Source: Oscillospiraceae bacterium
GTDB taxonomy: Bacteria > Bacillota > Clostridia > Oscillospirales > Oscillospiraceae
NCBI GenBank assembly: GCA_020860205.1
Contig: JAJBUU010000023.1
Coordinates: 1-61,651 of the forward strand
Length of the DNA: 61,651 nucleotides
Direction: 5' to 3'
Positions 8,079-15,723 of this stretch are shown here, in pieces (the stretch's first letter is position 1; each line of letters starts with the position of its first letter). Position numbers and translations under genes: made by a program. The notes beneath the pieces were generated by a model. The model searched no databases. It was not told the origin of the DNA and worked only from the letters and a program-made list of their open reading frames with translations.

Positions 8079-8382
8079 GTTTGATTGACCACACCTTTCT
8101 GCGGCACGCGGAACAGGCGCGTCCGCGTCCCCGTCCGGGTGCGCCGCACCCTTCATTTTTTGCGGAACGGCACATTATATGCATCCGGGCCGGGCGATTA
8201 TATGTTGTCCGCGCCTATCATAGCAGAAATTCCCCAAAAACAAAAGCCTTTTTCGACAAAAAAGCAGGGAACCTGTAATCGCAGCGTTTTGTTCGCAGCG
8301 GCAGCGGGGCGGAGCGAAACCGGTTGCGCGTGCCGTAAATGCTGTTGCTCCGGACAAAAAGCGACGGGAAATCCGGTCACAA
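8079..8382. other. Intergenic region upstream of the sensor kinase
   Basis: No gene is supported here. A weak minus-strand promoter for the kinase is possible (TTTTGT at 8240-8245, TATGAT at 8217-8222, 17-base spacing). Positions 8100-8150 are GC-rich and the rest shows nothing I recognise. Confidence 0.4.
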
Positions 8383-8599
8383 AAGACAATCCCCCGGAAA
8401 GCGCTTTTTCCGGGGGTTTGCCTATTAGGATGAGGATAAAATGAAAAAGATGAAACTGTCTCTTGCGATTTCTATGATACTGCAGATTTGTTACAAAACA
8501 AAGAGAGATTTTATTAAAATTTCTTTAATTTCTATACAAACACCACGCACCCGTTTTTGCGCTCCGGGACAGAGCGTACAGCAGCGCAGGGAGCGGGAC
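8383..8599. repeat. Tandem repeat unit 1 (217 bp)
   Basis: First unit of a tandem array. It begins with AAGACAATCCCCCGGAAA and a strong hairpin (CCCCCGGAAA/TTTTTCCGGGGG), followed by a GAGGA ribosome-like site, an ATG at 8441, an AT-rich stretch and a GC-rich tail. It differs from unit 2 by a 2-bp length change just after the hairpin and by a few substitutions. A 72-codon frame (8441-8659) with a hydrophobic start (MKKMKLSLAISMIL) runs through the unit and ends at an ATGA overlap with the next unit's start. Whether it is translated is unknown. Confidence 0.9.
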
Positions 8600-8814
8600 A
8601 AGACAATCCCCCGGAAAGCGCTTTTTCCGGGGGTGTCTATTAGAATGAGGACAAAATGAAAAAGATGAAACTGCTTCTTGCGATTTCTATGATACTGCAG
8701 ATTTGTTACAAAACAAAGAGAGATTTTATTAAAATTTCTTTAATTTCTATACAAACACCACGCACCCGTTTTTGCGCTCCGGGACAGAGCGTACAGCAGC
8801 GCAGGGAGCGGGAC
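8600..8814. repeat. Tandem repeat unit 2 (215 bp)
   Basis: Nearly identical to unit 1. It contains the hairpin at about 8605-8635, the frame 8656-8874 (72 codons, MKKMKLLLAISMIL start) and a possible promoter, TTGTTA ... TATTAA with about 18-base spacing. The promoter would start a roughly 100-nt RNA ending at the hairpin of the next unit. A small stem CGCTC/GAGCG lies in the tail. Confidence 0.9.
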
Positions 8815-8955
8815 AAGACAATCCCCCGGAAAGCGCTTTTTCCGGGGGTGTCTATTAGAATGAGGACAAAATGAAAAAGATGAAACTGCTTCTTGCAATT
8901 TCTATGATACTGCGGATTTGTTACGAAACAAAGAGAGATTTTATTAAAAAATCGT
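8815..8955. repeat. Tandem repeat unit 3 (partial, about 140 bp)
   Basis: The unit repeats the hairpin and the ATG region, then loses similarity after GAGATTTTATTAAAAA at about 8950, close to the 3' end of coaX. Its hairpin may also serve as a terminator for leftward transcription from coaX. The ATG frame in this copy runs on antisense to coaX and is not credible as a gene. Confidence 0.85.
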
Positions 8956-8999
8956 TAAATTGCGCACGGCACGCACAAATCTCCCGGCATTTTCCGGTA

Positions 9000-9776
9000 T
9001 TATACTGCGTCCCGGTTTTTCCGATAGATGCTCCACAGGCCGCGCATGATCAAATCATCGTCGATAAAGATGTTGTTGTGGTAGCAGCGCGGTACGATAT
9101 CGCGCGCACCGTCTCCGGTGACGACAACGGTACCCGGCTGACCCAGCTCGGATTCGACGCGGGTGATGATCCCATCCAGCATCGCCGCCGCGCCGTAGAG
9201 CAGACCGCTTTGAATGCTGTCGCGCGTGTTGCGGCCGATGACGTGCTTCGGCGCTTCCAGACTGACGTCTGCAAGCTGGCTGGCGCCGTTGGAAAGGCTG
9301 CTGCGTCCCAGCGCCACGCCGGGGCAAATCAGACCGCCGATATAGCTGCCCTGATCGTCGATGACGCCGATGGCCGTGGCTGTACCCATGTCCACAAGGA
9401 TGCACGGCAAGCGGTAGCGCTCCAGCGCGGCGACGGCTGCGGCCACAAGGTCGCCGCCCAGCTCCGCCGGGTCCTCCATGCGGATATTCAGGCCGTTTTT
9501 CACGCCGGGGCCGACGATGAGGCTCTGGCAGCCGGTGGTGCGCTCCACCGCGCCGCACAGAGCGGGCGTGAGCTGGGGGACGACAGAGGCGATGATTGCG
9601 CCGGAAATCCCGGACAGGGCAATCGACTCCCGATCAGCGAGCAGCCCCAGCAGCGCCGCATACTCGTCCGTAGTGCGTCCCGCGTCCGAAGCCAGAACAA
9701 AGCGCGCCCGGCGCGCGCCGTTTTCCACACAGCAGACTACGGTGCTGCTGTTTCCAATGTCAATGGTCAGAATCAT
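9000..9776 (-). CDS. coaX: Type III pantothenate kinase
   Basis: This 258-aa member of the ASKHA family phosphorylates pantothenate in the first step of coenzyme A synthesis. Diagnostic motifs are the N-terminal phosphate loop MILTIDIGNSSTV, the DMGTATAIGVID motif in the middle, and the GGLICPGVALGRSSLS and VVTGDGA segments. The length is normal for CoaX, which typically uses a monovalent cation and is insensitive to CoA feedback. It is divergent from the cupin gene, and the two share the 238-bp gap that holds the cupin promoter and an inverted repeat. Confidence 0.95.
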   Translation of the reverse strand: MILTIDIGNSSTVVCCVENGARRARFVLASDAGRTTDEYAALLGLLADRESIALSGISGAIIASVVPQLTPALCGAVERTTGCQSLIVGPGVKNGLNIRMEDPAELGGDLVAAAVAALERYRLPCILVDMGTATAIGVIDDQGSYIGGLICPGVALGRSSLSNGASQLADVSLEAPKHVIGRNTRDSIQSGLLYGAAAMLDGIITRVESELGQPGTVVVTGDGARDIVPRCYHNNIFIDDDLIMRGLWSIYRKNRDAV

Positions 9777-9907
9777 AAAAGGTACCGCCTTTCCAGGTTT
9801 TTTCTATTTTGTTACATAAGGTATTTTCAACTGGTGCGCACTGCGCTGCGATCAGGCGTCCGCCGCGCGATGCAATACCATCTTAATTCTATCAAATTTG
9901 CAAATAT

Positions 9908-9923
9908 AAGTCAAACATGACTT
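9908..9923. promoter_or_regulatory. Inverted repeat overlapping the cupin promoter
   Basis: AAGTCA-AACA-TGACTT is a perfect 6-bp inverted repeat whose right arm overlaps the -35 box of the cupin promoter by two bases. It could be a repressor operator; no regulator is identified. Confidence 0.4.
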
Positions 9924-9950
9924 GAATTTCCAAAACGGGTGTGCTAAAAT
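9922..9950 (+). promoter_or_regulatory. Promoter of the cupin gene
   Basis: TTGAAT (9922-9927) and TAAAAT (9945-9950) have 17-base spacing. They lie 65 bases upstream of the ATG at 10015. Confidence 0.65.
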
Positions 9951-10014
9951 AAGAACGTCTGATGGGGAAAGACCCACCTGGCGACATATTTTTGGAAAGG
10001 AAGTTTCAACCACT

Positions 10015-10374
10015 ATGTCCTACAAAGTTACCCGTAAAGAAGATGCCTATGAGTATGAGGGAAGAGGCCACTTCAACTGCTACTGCGTCCGTCTGCATGA
10101 TCCGCAGGATGTCAACGAAGGCTGCATCGTCCACGGCATCACCCACTTCCTCCCCGGCGGCGGCTCCAACCCGGCTAAGGCGGAATTCCAGATGATTTAC
10201 CACACCCTGAGCGGCGAGATGACCGTCACCCTGAGCGATGAGGATGGCAAGGAAGAGGTCGTCGTGATGAAGCCGGGCGATTCCGTCTACTTCGGCAAGG
10301 GCACTACCCGCAGCCTGAAGAACAACGGCACCGAGACCGCGCAGATGATGACCATCATGGTGCGTCCGCAGTAA
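10015..10374 (+). CDS. Single-domain cupin protein
   Basis: This 119-aa protein has one cupin beta-barrel. Recognisable parts are HFNCYCVRLHD, the glycine-rich THFLPGGGSNP of cupin motif 1, YHTLSGEMTVTL and the motif 2-like MKPGDSVYFGKGTTRSLKN. The usual metal-ligand set (HxH...E...H) is incomplete, so metal binding is uncertain. The ATG at 10015 is preceded by AAAGGAAG, and upstream codons are not family-like. It is monocistronic, with its own promoter and a downstream terminator. Such stand-alone cupins are often small-molecule binding or isomerase-like proteins; nothing here tells which. Confidence 0.75.
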   Translation: MSYKVTRKEDAYEYEGRGHFNCYCVRLHDPQDVNEGCIVHGITHFLPGGGSNPAKAEFQMIYHTLSGEMTVTLSDEDGKEEVVVMKPGDSVYFGKGTTRSLKNNGTETAQMMTIMVRPQ

Positions 10375-10413
10375 GAGAACCGCTTGCTGGCGTTTGCCAG
10401 AGCAGACATAGGC

Positions 10414-10489
10414 CATCACCGCACAAATCAGCAGGAGCGGCTGGCGGAAAACAGCCGTTGGTCGACGCAGACGCATTTGTGCGGCGATG
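10414..10489. repeat. Short inverted-repeat element, family B, copy 1
   Basis: CATCACCGCACAAAT (10414-10428) and ATTTGTGCGGCGATG (10475-10489) are inverted copies with one mismatch, enclosing a second potential stem (GGCTG/CAGCC). A similar element lies at 24614-24688. Confidence 0.55.
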
Positions 10490-10605
10490 TTCAGGGAACC
10501 TGCGTTCATAACCGGAACACGCCGGTCATGGATACGGGCTCTGGCATGGGGAACCGCTGACAACGCCCGGCGACGCGAGGATAAGCTGGCAGCGTTTCCC
10601 GCCGC

Positions 10606-10650
10606 AAAGTCCCCGGCAGCGTTTGCGCCGGGGATTTTGCCGATTTTATT
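10606..10650 (+). terminator. Likely terminator downstream of the cupin gene
   Basis: CCCCGGC (10611-10617) pairs with GCCGGGG (10627-10633), and ATTTTGCCGATTTTATTT follows. It lies about 240 bases after the cupin stop, so read-through of the family B element is implied. Confidence 0.5.
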
Positions 10651-10654
10651 TCCG

Positions 10655-10840
10655 AAGCAACACTGCACGACCGGCGCGGCTCTTGCGGGAATCTTTTGCC
10701 GGAAACGCGGTGCAGAAAACGCAGGATCCGCAGGGGGGGGGGTATGCCCGCGCGCTGCGGCGCTCCTGCATCTGCGGGTTCGCACCCTGTTCCGCTGCAA
10801 GTTTTTCTGCGCGGTCCGCTCCGACTGAATCGTGCGGCGT
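10655..10840. repeat. Intergenic repeat family A, copy 1
   Basis: Located directly upstream of trpX-like. It shares GCAACACTGC at its left end, a GCAGGGG...TGCCCGCG..CTGCGGCGCTCC core, CCCTGTTC, TTTTTCTGCGC and a right end GAATCGTGCGGCG with the copy at 12016-12216. It contains a run of ten G (10733-10742). The trpX promoter is probably inside or just after this element. Confidence 0.6.
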
Positions 10841-10876
10841 TTTGAAAAAATTTAGAAAACCGAGGTTAAGCACAAA

Positions 10877-11959
10877 ATGAAAAAGTATCTTGCACTTTTG
10901 CTTTCCATGCTGTTGACCGTCAGCCTGTTCGCAGCCTGCGGCAGCAGCTCCGACACAAGCAGCACTTCCGATGCGGGCAGCGCGGATAGCGCTGCCACGG
11001 AAGCGACTGAACCGGCTACCGGTGAAACGGAGGAAAACTCCGACGCTGCGGCGGATACGGCTGCTTACAAGGTCGCTATCATCAAGCAGATGGATCATGC
11101 GTCTCTGGATGAGATCGCCAACGCCATTGCCGCAGAGCTGGATGCCATCGCGGCGGAAAACGGCGTTACGATTGAATATGAAATCACGTCCGGTCAGGGC
11201 GACCAGACCATCCTCAAGCAGCTTGGCGATCAGGCCATTGCGGATGGTGTGGACGCGATCGTCCCCATTGCCACGACTGCGGCGCAGGTGGCCGCTACCT
11301 GCGCGGAGGACAGCCAGACCCCGGTGGTTTATGCCGCCATCTCCGACCCGGAGAACGCCGGCCTGACCGGAATCAGCTATGTCACCGGCACGTCCGACGC
11401 GCTGAACACGGACTTTATCATGGACATGATATTTGCCCAGAACCCGGACGCGGCCAGGATCGGCCTGCTCTACTCCCTATCTGAGGCGAACTCCACCGCT
11501 GCCATCGCAAGCGCGAAGGCGTATCTGGACGAAAAGGGCGTTGCCTATACGGAGCGCACCGCAAACACCAACGACGAGGTCGTTGCCGCCGCCACCGCGC
11601 TGATTGCGGACGGCGTGGATGCGATTTTCACCCCGACTGACAATACCATTATGGCCGCGGAGCTTGCAATTTATGAGTCGCTGGCCGAAGCGGGCATCCC
11701 GCACTATACCGGTGCGGATTCCTTTGTGCGCAACGGCGCGTTTGCCACCTGCGGCGTGAACTACACCGATTTGGGATACCGCACCGCAGATCTGGCCTAT
11801 GAAGCCATGACCGAGGGCATGGACGGTCTGGACGACTATTATCTGATGGATGGCGGCATCATCACCGTCAACACCGAAACAGCCGCGCTGCTGGGCGCAG
11901 ACTATGCTGTTTTTGCCGACATGGGTGAGCTGGTCGAAGTCACCACCACCGAGGATTGA
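10877..11959 (+). CDS. ABC transporter substrate-binding lipoprotein, TrpX family
   Basis: This 360-aa extracytoplasmic binding protein has a lipoprotein signal peptide (MKKYLALLLSMLLTVSLFAAC, lipobox cysteine at residue 21) and a long Ser/Thr/Ala/Glu linker to about residue 60. A periplasmic-binding-protein type 1 fold follows (VAIIKQMDHASLDEI, TPVVYAAISDPENAGL, ADGVDAIFTPTDN). The ISDP and FTPTDN signatures fit the COG2984 family, including tryptophan/tyrosine and TrpX-type receptors. It forms a system with the permease and ATPase genes downstream, although a 373-bp gap with a repeat element separates them. An aromatic amino acid ligand is inferred from family only. Confidence 0.85.
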   Translation: MKKYLALLLSMLLTVSLFAACGSSSDTSSTSDAGSADSAATEATEPATGETEENSDAAADTAAYKVAIIKQMDHASLDEIANAIAAELDAIAAENGVTIEYEITSGQGDQTILKQLGDQAIADGVDAIVPIATTAAQVAATCAEDSQTPVVYAAISDPENAGLTGISYVTGTSDALNTDFIMDMIFAQNPDAARIGLLYSLSEANSTAAIASAKAYLDEKGVAYTERTANTNDEVVAAATALIADGVDAIFTPTDNTIMAAELAIYESLAEAGIPHYTGADSFVRNGAFATCGVNYTDLGYRTADLAYEAMTEGMDGLDDYYLMDGGIITVNTETAALLGADYAVFADMGELVEVTTTED

Positions 11960-11981
11960 TTTTTTTCACGGCTTTTCCACA

Positions 11982-12010
11982 GCCCCCGACGCATCCCGCC
12001 GGGGGCTTCC
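11982..12010 (+). terminator. Hairpin after the trpX-like gene
   Basis: GCCCCC (11982-11987) pairs with GGGGGC (12001-12006), followed by a short TTCC. It is a weak or partial terminator that could lower expression of the permease and ATPase relative to the binding protein. Confidence 0.4.
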
Positions 12011-12015
12011 GTGAT

Positions 12016-12216
12016 TATGGGGGCAACACTGCGCAATGAGCGCAGCGGCGTCCTGCGGAAATGTTTCGCCATAGCTTCGTTGCAAACCGGGCATACATAA
12101 GATATTGCCCGCAGGGGATGTGCCCGCGTCCTGCGGCGCTCCCGACCCTGCGTTTTGCGCCTTGTTCTGCCGAAGCGTTTCTGCACGGGCCGCGATTGCC
12201 GGATGATGCGGCGTTG
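12016..12216. repeat. Intergenic repeat family A, copy 2
   Basis: Occupies most of the 373-bp gap inside the ABC transporter gene cluster. It starts GGCAACACTGCGC and ends GCCGGATGATGCGGCGTTGCC, whose reverse complement resembles the start. Shared internal blocks are CGCCTTGTTCTGCCGAAGCG and TTTCTGCACGG. The remaining bases to 12332 hold only the permease ribosome site. Confidence 0.6.
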
Positions 12217-12332
12217 CCGATGGCAAAATAACCGCGCGGCGAAGATTCACCGCGCAGCGGCAGATTTCAGGCCGTGCGGCCGGAGACGACGCATGGCCAC
12301 AAACCAGAGAAAGACGGAAAGGGGTAAGGCAA

Positions 12333-13238
12333 ATGCTGCTGATTACACAAACCGCGTTGGAGCTTGGGTTCCTGTATGCACTGGTGGCGATGGCGCTGTT
12401 TCTCAGCTATCGTATCCTGGATATTGCCGATTTGACGACGGACGGCTGCTTTGTGCTGGGCGGCGCCGTTTCGGTGACGCTGACTGCGGCGGGACACCCG
12501 ATTTTGGCGATCCCTGCGGCGCTGCTTGCAGGTGCGTGCGCCGGTTATATTACCGCGTTTTTGCAGACAAGGGCGGGCGTTCCTTCCATTTTGGCGGGTA
12601 TCATCACAAATACCGGCCTTTATACCATCAACCTGATGGCGATGGGCTGGCGCTCCAATGCCAGCCTGCTCGGCGTGAATACGCTCTTTACCATGCTGCG
12701 TGAGCGCGGCATCGGCGGCGACTGGTACGAGCTGCTGCTGGCCGCGTCCGTCACCATTGCGGCGGGCGTGCTGCTTTATCTCTTTCTCGGTACGCGGCTG
12801 GGACTATCCATCCGCGCCACCGGCGATAATGCGGACATGGTGCGCGCCTCCTCAGTGAACCCCACGTTCACCATCAGCGTCGGGCTGTGCATTTCCAATT
12901 CGCTGACCGCGCTCTCCGGTGCAATGGTCGGACAGTACCAGAAAACGATGGACATCAACTCCGGCACCGGCATCGTCGTGATCGGGCTGGCCTGTCTGAT
13001 CATCGGAGAAACCGTCCTTGGCCGCCGCACGGTGCTGAAGGGCGTCATCGCGGTCATGGTCGGCTCCATCATCTATCGCTTTATCTATGCCATCGTTCTC
13101 TCCACCAATGTGGTGCCGATCGACTGCCTGAAACTGCTGACTGCAATCGTCGTTGCGCTGGCCATCGCCGCGCCGACGCTCAAGCAGTGGGCGCTGTTCC
13201 AGAAGCGCAAAATCACCGCACGGAAGGGAGATGACTGA
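12333..13238 (+). CDS. ABC transporter permease, TrpY family
   Basis: This 301-aa integral membrane protein has about eight hydrophobic segments. It starts MLLITQTALELGFLYALVAM and contains RILDIADLTTDGCFVLGGAV and SIRATGDNADMVRA, typical of the COG4120 / BPD_transp_2 permeases that pair with TrpX-type binding proteins. The ATG has GGGG/AAGG-like ribosome sequence upstream. Its stop lies just before the ATPase start (4-base gap), so the two are co-translated. It forms the membrane channel of the importer. Confidence 0.88.
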   Translation: MLLITQTALELGFLYALVAMALFLSYRILDIADLTTDGCFVLGGAVSVTLTAAGHPILAIPAALLAGACAGYITAFLQTRAGVPSILAGIITNTGLYTINLMAMGWRSNASLLGVNTLFTMLRERGIGGDWYELLLAASVTIAAGVLLYLFLGTRLGLSIRATGDNADMVRASSVNPTFTISVGLCISNSLTALSGAMVGQYQKTMDINSGTGIVVIGLACLIIGETVLGRRTVLKGVIAVMVGSIIYRFIYAIVLSTNVVPIDCLKLLTAIVVALAIAAPTLKQWALFQKRKITARKGDD

Positions 13239-13241
13239 GCT

Positions 13242-14039
13242 ATGCTGGACGTTCTGGACATCACCAAGACATTCAATGCAGGAACGGTGAATGAAAAGAT
13301 CGCTGTATCCTCGCTCTCGCTGCATCTGGACGCCGGCGACTTTGTTACCATCATCGGTTCCAACGGCGCGGGCAAAAGTACGCTGCTTAGTGCGATCGGC
13401 GGCAGCTTTTATGTGGACAGCGGACGCATCAGGTTAAACGGCGAGGATATCACCTTTGTTCCGGAATACAAGCGCAGCAAGGGCATCGGACGGATGTTTC
13501 AGGACCCGCTGAAGGGAACCGCGCCGCATATGACGATTGAGGAAAATCTTGCACTGGCTTATCTACGTGCCTCGACATATACCTCGCCCTTTTCCCGCGT
13601 CAGCAAGGCGCAGCGCGAGGAATTCCGCGCGCGGCTGGCGCAGCTTGGGCTGGGGCTGGAGGACCGCATGAAAAATCCCGTGGGTCTGCTCTCCGGTGGC
13701 CAGCGGCAGGCGCTGACGCTGCTGATGGCGACGCTGGTGACGCCGAAGCTGTTGCTGCTGGACGAACACACGGCGGCGCTTGACCCCGCAACGGCGGAGA
13801 AGGTGCTGGAGCTGACGCGGCGGATCACGGCGGAGCACCGACTTACCTGCCTGATGGTGACGCACAATATCCAGTCTGCGCTGAATCTGGGGAATCGCAC
13901 GATTATGATGAACAACGGAAAAATTGTGCTGGAGCTCTCCGGCAAGGAGCGCGAGGGCATGACCCTGCCGCGGCTGATGGAGCTGTTCCGCGAGCGTACC
14001 AGGCAGGATTTGGACAATGACCGGATGCTGCTGGACTGA
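13242..14039 (+). CDS. ABC transporter ATP-binding protein, TrpZ family
   Basis: This 265-aa ATPase has Walker A GSNGAGKST (about residues 38-46), a Q-loop at FQDPLKGTAPHMTI, the signature LLSGGQRQA, Walker B LLLLDEHTAALDP and switch MVTHN. Walker B carries Asp-Glu-His, with His replacing the common Pro, which is usual for this COG1101 family. It powers the TrpXYZ-type importer. A strong terminator follows at 14092. Confidence 0.92.
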   Translation: MLDVLDITKTFNAGTVNEKIAVSSLSLHLDAGDFVTIIGSNGAGKSTLLSAIGGSFYVDSGRIRLNGEDITFVPEYKRSKGIGRMFQDPLKGTAPHMTIEENLALAYLRASTYTSPFSRVSKAQREEFRARLAQLGLGLEDRMKNPVGLLSGGQRQALTLLMATLVTPKLLLLDEHTAALDPATAEKVLELTRRITAEHRLTCLMVTHNIQSALNLGNRTIMMNNGKIVLELSGKEREGMTLPRLMELFRERTRQDLDNDRMLLD

Positions 14040-14091
14040 TATGATATGTGCCGATTTGCGCTTACAGGACTGTTACGAAATACGATACAGC

Positions 14092-14135
14092 GAAAGAAAC
14101 GGAGAGACTGTTCATAGTCTCTCCGTTTCTTTTGT
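14092..14135 (+). terminator. Terminator of the trpXYZ-like cluster
   Basis: AAAGAAACGGAGAGACT pairs with AGTCTCTCCGTTTCTTT around a six-base loop, and TTTTG ends the element. It lies about 50 bases after the ATPase stop. Confidence 0.9.
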
Positions 14136-14261
14136 ATCCGGGGTGCGGTTATGGACAGGTATGGCGGCAGGAGACGCTGGAGCGGATCGTATGCTGCCCC
14201 TGTTTCAGTCCAGTCACGGCGATAGCATGGAACCGTGCAAAGAACGCTCCGCGTTTTTTTC

Positions 14262-14306
14262 AAAAAAAACAGACAACGCTGCGGGAGAAACCCACAGCGT
14301 TGTCTG
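14262..14306 (-). terminator. Terminator of the tRNA-Ala gene
   Basis: On the minus strand, AGACAACGCTG pairs with CAGCGTTGTCT and is followed by eight U. It lies about 15 bases after the tRNA 3' end. Confidence 0.9.
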
Positions 14307-14320
14307 CGTTCTGGACGATA

Positions 14321-14396
<76 letters not shown>

Positions 14397-14550
14397 AAAT
14401 GTGAACCGGCGGAACATTCGATATTATAGCACAGAATTTGGATTTGTAAAGGTTTTTTTCGGATTTCTCCGATTTTTTTTTGGAGCAGACGGCAGAAGCG
14501 ACGCTGCAAAACCACAGTCAGGTGCCAGGTACAGGCGGCGCGCAGGGCTG

Positions 14551-15231
14551 TCAGCGGACGAGGTGCAGCGTCTCCAACAGCGCCAGGAGAGCGGCGTGAA
14601 TTTCCTCCGGCGGGCGCAGCGTGCCGTTTTGCACGCAGTCGATTGCGTGCCAGCCGAGCCGGGCGCAGCAGTATTCCGCCGCCGCCGCGCTGCGCGACAG
14701 ATAGGCGAGGTCGCGCTCATGAATGTCCCGCGCGCCGCCGTCGCGCTGGTAGCGCGCATCCAGCAGCTGCTGACTGACAGCGAGCGGCAGACGCAGGTAA
14801 ATCACCGCGTCCGGCGCCGGAATGCCAAGCAGACCGTATTCGTAGTCGGAGAGCCAGCGCAGAAACCCATCCCACTCCGTCTTGTCCAGCTTGGAGCATT
14901 GGTGAACGCCGTTGGAGGTGGTGTAACGGTCCGCAATGACCGTGCCGCCGCCGTGATAGAACGTACCCCAGTCCTGTTTGTAGCTGGCGTAACGATCCAC
15001 CGCGTAGAAGGAGGAGGCGGCATATGCGTTCACATCGTCCGGCGCGCTACCAAACGCCCCGGAGAGGTACATCCGCACCAGCGCGGACGAGTCCGAGCGA
15101 TAGTCCGGAAAAGAGATCTGCCGCACAGGGCATCCGCGCGAGGAGAGCGCGGCGGCGAGCAGTCCGGCCTGCGTTGCCTTGCCGCTGCCGTCCAGTCCCT
15201 CGATGACAATCAGTTTTCCTGCCTGGTTCAT
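14551..15231 (-). CDS. tmk: Thymidylate kinase
   Basis: This 226-aa dTMP kinase converts dTMP to dTDP. It shows the P-loop IEGLDGSGKATQ (about residues 10-21), FPDYRSDSSALVRMYLSG, the DRY motif in VIADRYTTSN and DAVIYLRLPL. The P-loop Gly-Ser-Gly-Lys and DRY motif are the family hallmarks. In place of a classic LID arginine cluster there is ARYQRDGGARDIHERD. The ATG has GGGAGG upstream. It lies alone between the tRNA and the V-ATPase operon. Length and motifs give high confidence. Confidence 0.93.
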   Translation of the reverse strand: MNQAGKLIVIEGLDGSGKATQAGLLAAALSSRGCPVRQISFPDYRSDSSALVRMYLSGAFGSAPDDVNAYAASSFYAVDRYASYKQDWGTFYHGGGTVIADRYTTSNGVHQCSKLDKTEWDGFLRWLSDYEYGLLGIPAPDAVIYLRLPLAVSQQLLDARYQRDGGARDIHERDLAYLSRSAAAAEYCCARLGWHAIDCVQNGTLRPPEEIHAALLALLETLHLVR

Positions 15232-15248
15232 GGCGGTTTCCTCCCTGT

Positions 15249-15296
15249 GTGAAGATTTTTTGCACAGCCCGCTTTTGCCGAATGATGCGGCGTCAC
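15249..15296. repeat. Intergenic repeat family A, right-end fragment
   Basis: Contains TTTTTTGCACAGCCCGC and TTGCCGAATGATGCGGCGTC, matching the right end of the larger copies (for example 33275-33296). The left part is missing. Confidence 0.55.
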
Positions 15297-15442
15297 TTTG
15301 AAAATTTTTTGGCGGTTTGTGTCAAATGGCGCTTGACAAGACAGCGCATATGTCATAACATAAAGATTATAAGTGATGTACGGCGTGCCTGCCAGCGGCA
15401 AAGGGCACAATATAGCAGACGGTATGTGCGGATCGCGCGACC

Positions 15443-15471
15443 ATTATAGCACAGGCGGCAAACCGGCGCAA
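15443..15471 (-). promoter_or_regulatory. Candidate promoter of tmk
   Basis: On the minus strand, TTGCGC (15466-15471) and TATAAT (15443-15448) have 17-base spacing. The leader to tmk would be about 205 bases. A plus-strand TTGACA/TAACAT pair with 17-base spacing (15333-15361) also lies here and may give an antisense or upstream transcript. Confidence 0.5.
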
Positions 15472-15578
15472 GCGCCCCTGATTCGTCGGTTTGAAGTATT
15501 TGCGCGGCGCATGGAAACGGAACGTCTGGAATTTTTCATAAAAACCATAAGTATTTTTTGTTGTTGAATCAAAAAAGT

Positions 15579-15607
15579 CTTGTGACTTTCATAATTCTGT
15601 GGTACAA
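15579..15607 (+). promoter_or_regulatory. Promoter of the V-type ATPase operon
   Basis: TTGTGA (15579-15584) and TACAAT (15602-15607) have 17-base spacing. The leader of about 115 bases contains a possible stem, AAAACCG/CGGTTTT, at about 15663-15692. Confidence 0.6.
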
Positions 15608-15723
15608 TAAATTGTAGTTTTATTTTTTGCAGATCCCCTTAGAATTTGCGTATCACCTTACAAAAAACCGCGCCGTTTATCCGGTCGGTTTTACAATCTG
15701 CAAACAGGAGTGGAGGGATCGAT

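Noticed and set aside
8700-8720. Rex operator at TTGTTACAAAACAA in the tandem units
   Set aside because: The arms are too close and lack the TTAA inner halves of the clostridial Rex consensus TTGTTAA-N4-TTAACAA.
8383-8955. CRISPR array
   Set aside because: Units are 215-217 bp and contiguous, without spacers of constant length, and no cas genes are present.
8871-9920. A 349-codon plus-strand frame starting in the third tandem unit
   Set aside because: Beyond the repeat it runs antisense to the well-supported coaX gene.
10375-10876. T-box or tryptophan attenuator before the trpX-like gene
   Set aside because: No T-box motif (TGGxACCGCG), no specifier stem and no leader peptide with tryptophan codons; the region is explained by two repeat elements and a terminator.
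15608-15723. Sodium-sensing riboswitch in the V-ATPase leader
   Set aside because: Only one weak stem is visible and I could not match a conserved riboswitch core.
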